From DATFQE01 sp963733845 (GTDB lineage Bacteria; Actinomycetota; Thermoleophilia; Gaiellales; Gaiellaceae): a stretch of DNA of 64,000 bases. The position numbers and the translations under genes are program-made. Location of the stretch: positions 257,371 to 321,370 of the forward strand of contig CAVTEM010000005.1 of assembly GCA_963733845.1 (NCBI GenBank). The letters run 5' to 3'. Of this stretch, positions 59,093 through 64,000 are shown in pieces. The notes beneath the pieces were generated by a model. That model was not told where the DNA came from and searched no databases. It was given only the letters and a program-made list of their open reading frames with translations. The stretch's first letter is position 1, and each line of letters starts with the position of its first letter.

Positions 59093-59952
59093 CCATCGAC
59101 CTCGCCGCAATCCGCGCGATCGATTTCCACACGCATGCCGAGGTCGGCCGGACGGGGGAAGACGGCCTCCGTCCGGAATGGCGGGACGCGGCGAAGAAGT
59201 ACTTCGGCGAAGGCGGCAAGCCGACGGTCGAGGACGTGGCGGCGTACTACCGCGAACGCAACATCGCAGCGGTCGTCTTCACCGTCGACGCCGAGACCGT
59301 CACGGGTCGCGCCGCGGTGCGGAACGAGGAGATCGCGGAGGTCGCCGCTGCGAACCCCGACGTGCTGATCCCGTTCGCATCCGTCGACCCGCACAAGCCG
59401 AACGCGGTCGACGAGGTGCGCCGCCTCGTCCGCGACCACCGCGTGCGCGGCTTCAAGTTCCACCCGAACATCCAGGCGTTCTTTCCGAACGAGAGAGCGT
59501 TCTACCCGCTCTACGAGGCGATCGAGGAGGCTGGAGTCCCTGCGCTCTTCCACACCGGCCATTCGGGGATCGGCTCCGGTCTGCCGGGCGGCGGCGGCAT
59601 CCGGCTCAAGTACTCGAACCCGATGTGCGTGGACGACGTCGCCGTCGACTTCCCCGAACTGAAGATCGTGCTCGCCCACCCGTCCTTTCCCTGGCAGGAC
59701 GAGGCGATCTCGGTTGCGCTGCACAAGCGGCAGGTCTACATCGACCTGTCCGGCTGGTCGCCCAAGTACTTCCCGCCGCAGCTCGTCCGCTACGCGAACA
59801 CGCAGCTGCGGGATCGCGTTCTGTTCGGCTCCGACTACCCGATGATCACGCCCGACCGCTGGCTTTCCGACTTCGAGCAGGCCGACTTCAAGGACGACGT
59901 CCGGCCGCTGATCCTGAAGGACAACGCGGCCCGTCTCCTCGGATTGTCGTGA
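59089..59952 (+). CDS. Amidohydrolase family (TIM-barrel) metal-dependent hydrolase/decarboxylase
   Basis: 287 aa, GTG 59089. Amidohydrolase-2 (ACMSD-like) motifs: IDFHTHAEV (HxH, about 12-14), FKFHPNIQAFFP, HTGHSGIG, VLAHPSFPW, and FGSDYPMITP with the metal-binding Asp. The family includes decarboxylases and C-C hydrolases of aromatic breakdown. In this operon it may cleave a ring-opened or CoA-free intermediate. The stop overlaps the MarR start. Confidence 0.85.
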   Translation: MTIDLAAIRAIDFHTHAEVGRTGEDGLRPEWRDAAKKYFGEGGKPTVEDVAAYYRERNIAAVVFTVDAETVTGRAAVRNEEIAEVAAANPDVLIPFASVDPHKPNAVDEVRRLVRDHRVRGFKFHPNIQAFFPNERAFYPLYEAIEEAGVPALFHTGHSGIGSGLPGGGGIRLKYSNPMCVDDVAVDFPELKIVLAHPSFPWQDEAISVALHKRQVYIDLSGWSPKYFPPQLVRYANTQLRDRVLFGSDYPMITPDRWLSDFEQADFKDDVRPLILKDNAARLLGLS

Positions 59953-60590
59953 CAGAGGTCGTGGACGATCTGCGCGAGACTCGCCGTCCGACCCGGCGCG
60001 AGCTCACCGCCCCTTCGCGCCCTGCGCACGAAGGGAGCGGCATGACGGACGTCACGGCGCACGTGGGTGGCTCTTCGCCCGGCGCCGAACCGTATGCGAC
60101 GATGGCCGGCGTGGCGCACCCCGCTTCCGCCGACGAGCTCCACGACGAGGCCGGCGAAGAGCCGCGCGTCAGCTACGTCGTCGCCCGGCTCGAGCGGGCG
60201 CTCCGCCAGGCGATCAACGAGTGCGTGCGGGAGCACGGCCTGACGACGTTGCAATACACGACGCTGAGCGTGCTCGGCCGCCGCCGAGGCGGTCTCTCGA
60301 ACGCGCAGCTCGCGCGCCGCTCGTACATGACGCCGCAGTCGATGAGCGAGGTGATCGAGGCGCTCGAGCGGGCGGGGCTGATCGAGCGGGCGCCGCATCC
60401 GAACCACCGGCGCGTCCTCCCGGCGACGCTGACGGCGAAGGGTCGTCGCGTGCTGGCGGTCTGCGAAGACGCCGTCGCTGCGATGGAGGAGGAGATGATG
60501 CGCGAGCTCGGCCCCGCCGAGCGCACGGCGCTGCTCGCGTCGCTCAAGAGCTGCGTGCGCTCGCTCCACGCCGGCTTCCCTTACGACTGA
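59949..60590 (+). CDS. MarR-family transcriptional regulator
   Basis: 213 aa from GTG 59949 (overlaps the previous stop), or 182 aa from ATG 60042, which has its own GGGAG site. Winged-HTH of MarR type: LTTLQYTTLSVLGRRRGGLSNAQLARRSYMTPQSMSEVIEALERAGLIERAPHPN, with the wing HRRVLPATLTAKGRRVL. Last gene of the SDR-maoC-amidohydrolase operon, so it probably controls its own operon through the TATCAG-N5-CTGAT sites. The inducer may be a CoA thioester or aromatic acid. Confidence 0.87.
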   Translation: MTEVVDDLRETRRPTRRELTAPSRPAHEGSGMTDVTAHVGGSSPGAEPYATMAGVAHPASADELHDEAGEEPRVSYVVARLERALRQAINECVREHGLTTLQYTTLSVLGRRRGGLSNAQLARRSYMTPQSMSEVIEALERAGLIERAPHPNHRRVLPATLTAKGRRVLAVCEDAVAAMEEEMMRELGPAERTALLASLKSCVRSLHAGFPYD

Positions 60591-60644
60591 CTGACGACCT
60601 CGGCGGAAGGGAGAGGACGTCTCCCCCTTCCGCCAGACGTCGAC

Positions 60645-63116
60645 TCAGCACCCGAGCAATACCTGGATGTCGCGGGCTCCGGCGACGAGCTGCGCCGCCT
60701 GACCCGCGGTCAGGCTCCGACCGGACTCGCGCTGCGCAGTCGCCACGAACTCGGCGAGCTTGTGGCACACGATTCGCGTGTGCTTCTTCGGCAGCTGCCG
60801 TCCCACCTGCTCGAGCGAGCGCAGCAGCTTCTGGTTCGCCTGCTTGTCCAGGTCGTACGACGCCAGCAGCGCCGTCAGGTCGTCGAGGAGCTCGGCTGGC
60901 CCCTTCGAGACAGGCGCCTCGCCGAGCGGCTGGCCGCCCGGACCGTTCTCGAAGGTCAGCCAGCGCGCCTTCGGCGGCCGCTGCGACACACCGGGCCTCG
61001 TGTAGTCGCACACACCGGTCGGGAGGGCGGCCTGCAGGCGTGCCCACTGGTCGTCCGTGAACGCGATCACGCCGTAGTCCGTGCGTGAGAGCGGCTTCGT
61101 CTGGCACTTCATCACGTCCTGCGTGAGCGGCCCGCCCGCGGCGATCCGCGGCGCCGCGTAGTGCTGCCACGTGCCGTTGCAGGTCATGTCGCCGCGGACC
61201 CCGTCCGCCATGAAGCACGTGTCGACGAGGTCGGCCGGCTTCGCGCGCTGCACCTTGACCGACTGCGGGTCGCCGCTCGTGTCGGCCGCGAGGTTGTCGA
61301 GCCACTGCCGCAGGGCGTCGAACTGCGACGGGACGACGCCTCCGGGCCGCGAGAGCCACACGATCTGGTTTGCGTGGTGTCCATTCGCGCGGTCGAGCCG
61401 CGCGCGGTACGAGAAGGTCTCGAACGCCGGATGGAAGCCCGTGTCGTCCATCTGGAAGCCCGTGCGGTTGTCGATCTCCGGGATGTCGGCGGCGCCGCTG
61501 CCGCTGTTCATGCGGCCGGTGCCGTAGAGGATCTCGAGCGCCGCCGGATCGGCGGTCTTGCGCTCCGGCGTGAAGTTGCCGTCGATATCGATGCCGCCGA
61601 TCTTCGAGTTCAGGTCGACGAACTGCTCCGGTGTGATCTGGCCCGCGAGCAGCGCGTTCAGGCCGTACTGGACGCCGACGTTGTCGGTTGCGCTGCGGCC
61701 CTTTCCGTTCGGCGCATCGGGCGTCACCACGACGCCGAAGACCGATCGGAGGAAGTCGAACGTCCCACACCGCTCCCCCGTCGGATTCGTCGGGCTCCAG
61801 ATCAGCGCGGCGGGCAGGCCGCAGCCGACGCCGGAGGCCGGCAGCAGCTCGGTGCGGTCGGCGCCGAAGGCGAGGATCTTCTGGCCGCAGAGGTTGTCCG
61901 GGTTCGTGGGGTTGCTCCCCCAGACCGGCAGCCGCGAGGCGGCGGTCGGGAAGAGCGCGTTCGGCGGCGAGGTGGCGTGTCCCGGATTGAGGAGAGGGCT
62001 CGTCGGCCAGAAGTAGTGGAACAGGAGCCGGCAGTCGAGCGAGCCGAGGACCTGCGTCAGGTGGTCGGGAAAGACCTGGCTCGTGCTCAAGCCGTCGAGG
62101 AGGCCAGGGTAGTTCTCGGCGAGGAGGTGCTGCTGCATCGACGCCGCCGAGCCGCCGCTCCCCATCGTGTAGAGCACCGGCCCGTAGCGCTCGACGACGA
62201 TCTCCTTCGTCATCATCGTCGCCTCGGCGGAGGTCAGGTCGCTGCAGTTGTTCGCGTAGATGTTGAGGCTCGACGTGGCGACCGCGAAGCCGAGCCCGAG
62301 CTGCGCCGCCTGCAGCACGTTGCCAGGCGCGGTCTGAACGTGCTGGTTCCCGCACGCGCCGCCGAACGGATGGAAGAGCTTCCTGCTCCACGGCTGGCTC
62401 GTCGACCACGGCTCGATCGGCCTTGTCGGGTCGACGAGTACCGCGATCTGGTAGATGCCGCGGTTCGCAGTCCCGGTGACGCGCTGCACGATGAACGGGA
62501 CCGTCTTGCCCGCGTCCGTTGTCGTCTGCGCGATCGATGCGGCCGGCGGCGGGCTCGCCGGGTCGTACGGGACGAACTGGGGCGGCGTGGCCGTGTTCCG
62601 GTAGAGGAGCTCGACCCTCGTCGGTGCGTTGCACTGCGCGTCGATCGCGGTGCCGAGCGGCGGGTTCGACGCGTTCGGGTTGCAGAAGAAGGGCGTCACC
62701 TGCGGCCCGGAGAAGACGGGGCCGCCGATCGGGTGGTTGCGGATCGCGACCTGCCGGCCGTAGCCGCCCTCCGGTCGCGCGACGAGCACGTTCTGGCCGA
62801 CCTGGAGCCCGGTCACGAGCCCCTCGTAGCGGCCGTTCTCGCGGACGGCGAACGCACCGGTCACGTCCGCGCCGTTCAGCGTCACCTTCACCGACGCAGA
62901 CGCCGCGTCGCCGAGATCGATCCGGACGAGCGCGTCGCCGCCGGAGATCAGGTCGGCGCGGTTCGACAGCACGCTGATCGCGCCGATGCTCGTCGGTGGA
63001 CCGCCCGCCTTGCCCCCGGCGAGCGCCTGACCGGCGCACGCCGACGCGACGACAGCGAGAGCGACGACGGTCACCACGGACCTCAGACGCCGCTCTCCAG
63101 AGAGAGCTTGCACCAT
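60645..63116 (-). CDS. DUF6351 family secreted esterase-like protein
   Basis: 823 aa, ATG 63116 with a GAAGGAGG ribosome site; an in-frame extension to 63191 precedes that site and is rejected. Signal or lipoprotein-like N-terminus (VVTVVALAVVASACAGQALA; Cys27 could be lipidated). An Ig-like N-domain (about 40-130) precedes an alpha/beta-hydrolase-like core with YTMGSGGSAASMQQHLLAENYPGLLDG (nucleophile elbow Ser about 323). The overall look resembles tannase or PHB-oligomer hydrolases. The C-terminal ~90 residues are a helical extra domain. Divergent from a LivK-like protein; operator at 63214. Confidence 0.78.
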   Translation of the reverse strand: MVQALSGERRLRSVVTVVALAVVASACAGQALAGGKAGGPPTSIGAISVLSNRADLISGGDALVRIDLGDAASASVKVTLNGADVTGAFAVRENGRYEGLVTGLQVGQNVLVARPEGGYGRQVAIRNHPIGGPVFSGPQVTPFFCNPNASNPPLGTAIDAQCNAPTRVELLYRNTATPPQFVPYDPASPPPAASIAQTTTDAGKTVPFIVQRVTGTANRGIYQIAVLVDPTRPIEPWSTSQPWSRKLFHPFGGACGNQHVQTAPGNVLQAAQLGLGFAVATSSLNIYANNCSDLTSAEATMMTKEIVVERYGPVLYTMGSGGSAASMQQHLLAENYPGLLDGLSTSQVFPDHLTQVLGSLDCRLLFHYFWPTSPLLNPGHATSPPNALFPTAASRLPVWGSNPTNPDNLCGQKILAFGADRTELLPASGVGCGLPAALIWSPTNPTGERCGTFDFLRSVFGVVVTPDAPNGKGRSATDNVGVQYGLNALLAGQITPEQFVDLNSKIGGIDIDGNFTPERKTADPAALEILYGTGRMNSGSGAADIPEIDNRTGFQMDDTGFHPAFETFSYRARLDRANGHHANQIVWLSRPGGVVPSQFDALRQWLDNLAADTSGDPQSVKVQRAKPADLVDTCFMADGVRGDMTCNGTWQHYAAPRIAAGGPLTQDVMKCQTKPLSRTDYGVIAFTDDQWARLQAALPTGVCDYTRPGVSQRPPKARWLTFENGPGGQPLGEAPVSKGPAELLDDLTALLASYDLDKQANQKLLRSLEQVGRQLPKKHTRIVCHKLAEFVATAQRESGRSLTAGQAAQLVAGARDIQVLLGC

Positions 63117-63213
63117 CGTTTCCTCCTTCGGAAGACGCCTCGTCGCGCCTCCGGCTCGCCCGACCGGTCGTCGCGCAACGCGCTGCCCCAACTACCTCCA
63201 GTTCCGGCGACCG

Positions 63214-63230
63214 TATCAGACTACCTGATA
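63214..63230. promoter_or_regulatory. Operator of the catabolic regulon, copy 2
   Basis: TATCAG-ACTAC-CTGATA, perfect 6-bp arms, between the DUF6351 gene and the binding-protein gene. A further half-site TATCAGG is at 63289-63295. See copy 1 at 57410. Confidence 0.6.
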
Positions 63231-63231
63231 C

Positions 63232-63284
63232 TGATCCAAAACAGGCTGCGAACGTAATGATCCAACACAGGCCCGCGAACGTAA
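63232..63284 (+). repeat. Tandem direct repeat in the divergent promoter region
   Basis: Two adjacent copies: TGATCCAAAACAGGCTGCGAACGTAA (split here as TGATCCAAAACAGGC and TGCGAACGTAA; 63232-63257) and the near-copy at 63258-63284. They differ at one A/C and in the 3-4 bases around the GGC/GCG junction. Likely tandem binding sites for a second regulator or for RNA polymerase. Confidence 0.6.
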
Positions 63285-63396
63285 GCTGTATCAGGCTCCC
63301 TTCCATTGAGCCCGCGGACCCTCTAGAGTCGCGCACACCGGAAACCGGACGTCCGCCCCAAGTCGGCCAAACGTCCCCGAGACCAAGGAGCACGGG

Positions 63397-64000
63397 ATGA
63401 GAAGAAGGCTCGCCATCGCGCTGACCGTCCTCGCCTGCGTGGCGGTGCTGCCGCTGCTGACAGGCTTCGCCAAGGGCAAGCAGGCGTTCAAGGGCACCGT
63501 CTACCTCGGGATGGACACGCCGCTGACCGGCCCTCAGGCGGTCGTGGGCCAGGGCGACCGCGAAACCGTGACGGCGCTCGTCAACTACTGGAACTCCCGC
63601 GGTGGGATCAAGGGACGCAGAGTCGTCGTCGACGTCCTCGACAACGCCTCGAACCCGTCGCAGGGCGTGCAGAACGTCCAACGCTTCATCGGCGAATCGA
63701 AGTACGTCGGCATCCTCGGCTCCGGCAACGCGGCCGCGGCGGTCGCCACCGCGCCGCTCGCGACGCAGGGCGAGATCCCCTTCATCGCGCTCTCGCCGCC
63801 GACGACGATCGTCCGGCCGCCGCGGCCCTTCGTCTACGTTGCGCTGCCGACGTCGCGCCTGTACGCCTACAACATGGCCCAGTACCTTCGGCGACAGGGC
63901 ATCCGCCGGATCGCGCTGATGGGCGACAACGGCGGTTTCGGACGCGACGGCGTCGGTCAGGCCCAGGCGCTCGCGCGCGCCTACGGCTTCACCGTGACCG
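63397..64000 (+). CDS. Branched-chain amino-acid type ABC binding protein (LivK-like), 3' partial
   Basis: 201 residues visible; runs off the right edge. ATG 63397 with AAGGAG (63385-63390). Signal peptide RRRLAIALTVLACVAVLPLLTGFA. Periplasmic-binding-protein type 1 (LivK/urea/aromatic-acid type): VYLGMDTPLTGPQAVVGQGDRE, NYWNSRGGIKGRRVVVDVLDNASNPSQGVQNVQRFI, GILGSGNAAAAVATAPLA, and IPFIALSPPTTI. In Actinomycetota such proteins often import aromatic or organic acids; the neighbouring acyl-CoA ligase regulon suggests the same here. No permease is visible yet. Confidence 0.9.
   Translation, partial: MRRRLAIALTVLACVAVLPLLTGFAKGKQAFKGTVYLGMDTPLTGPQAVVGQGDRETVTALVNYWNSRGGIKGRRVVVDVLDNASNPSQGVQNVQRFIGESKYVGILGSGNAAAAVATAPLATQGEIPFIALSPPTTIVRPPRPFVYVALPTSRLYAYNMAQYLRRQGIRRIALMGDNGGFGRDGVGQAQALARAYGFTVT

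Noticed and set aside
60544..63681. 1045-codon ORF on the minus strand
   Set aside because: Out-of-frame shadow of the DUF6351 gene that also crosses the divergent promoter.
1..64000. CRISPR array, tRNA/rRNA genes, insertion sequences, prophage
   Set aside because: Read on both strands; no spaced repeats, no tRNA-like segments, no transposase or integrase-like proteins seen.

Overview
The window is high-GC DNA, densely packed with genes, from a bacterium that looks like a member of the Actinomycetota. Class Thermoleophilia (Gaiellales/Solirubrobacterales-like) is my best guess from gene content. The supporting genes are MurT/GatD lipid II amidation, a zinc-ribbon FHA (GarA-like) protein next to a MerR (FtsR-like) regulator, a single-motif RsiG-like protein, a deazaflavin (F420)-type nitroreductase, a DUF6351 protein and homing-endonuclease-associated repeats. 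No rRNA, tRNA, CRISPR array, transposase or phage gene is visible. Taxonomy is inference; no marker gene was compared.

Layout. 1-2.5 kb: tail of a nucleoside/simple-sugar ABC importer (two permeases). 2.5-11.5 kb: a conserved informational block of RodZ-like, cinA, thpR, recA, recX, rny, miaB and miaA (fused to a GNAT domain). 11.5-15.1 kb: lysine/diaminopimelate genes, dapF converging on dapE-dapC-dapD. 15.1-19.5 kb: hflX-dut-nudix, converging on murT-gatD. 19.7-25 kb: an HNH-repeat protein, a class II amidotransferase, two sigma-70 factors around a CpsB-like phosphatase, and a 730-bp non-coding stretch that holds a candidate terminated small RNA. 25-31.7 kb (minus strand): membrane and hypothetical proteins, then one long operon reading pgsA-like, GDP-mannose pyrophosphorylase-like, rsiG-like, FHA, merR, apt. 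31.8-38.3 kb: hutF, a large secreted repeat protein, arginase, and a broken diacylglycerol-kinase-like gene. 38.3-41.8 kb: an MFS-PAP2-GT2 three-domain membrane protein, a second PAP2 phosphatase and an F420-type reductase. 41.9-46.1 kb: modABC plus a Tat-exported ferritin-like protein, divergent from a PadR-TrmO fusion. 46.2-51.2 kb: a sugar ABC importer behind a LacI-type operator. 51.2-55.6 kb: a copper-radical oxidase, an ArgH-like lyase and small proteins. 55.9-64 kb: a catabolic regulon (acyl-CoA ligase, SDR, MaoC, amidohydrolase, MarR, DUF6351 esterase-like protein, LivK-type binding protein) marked by two near-identical operators.

Genes work together as tight operons: most neighbours overlap by 4 bp (ATGA, GTGA or TTGA), so translational coupling is widespread. 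Where a promoter can be read, a TANNNT box often lies 6-9 nt from the start codon, pointing to leaderless mRNAs.

A caution for users. At least eight genes (miaB, miaA-GNAT, a membrane protein at 25.1 kb, pgsA-like, dagK-like, modA, the ferritin-like gene, maoC-like) need one or more single-base frame corrections to read through. Most are one extra base. Intact codon patterns on both sides suggest sequencing or assembly indels more than real decay, but this cannot be settled from sequence alone.
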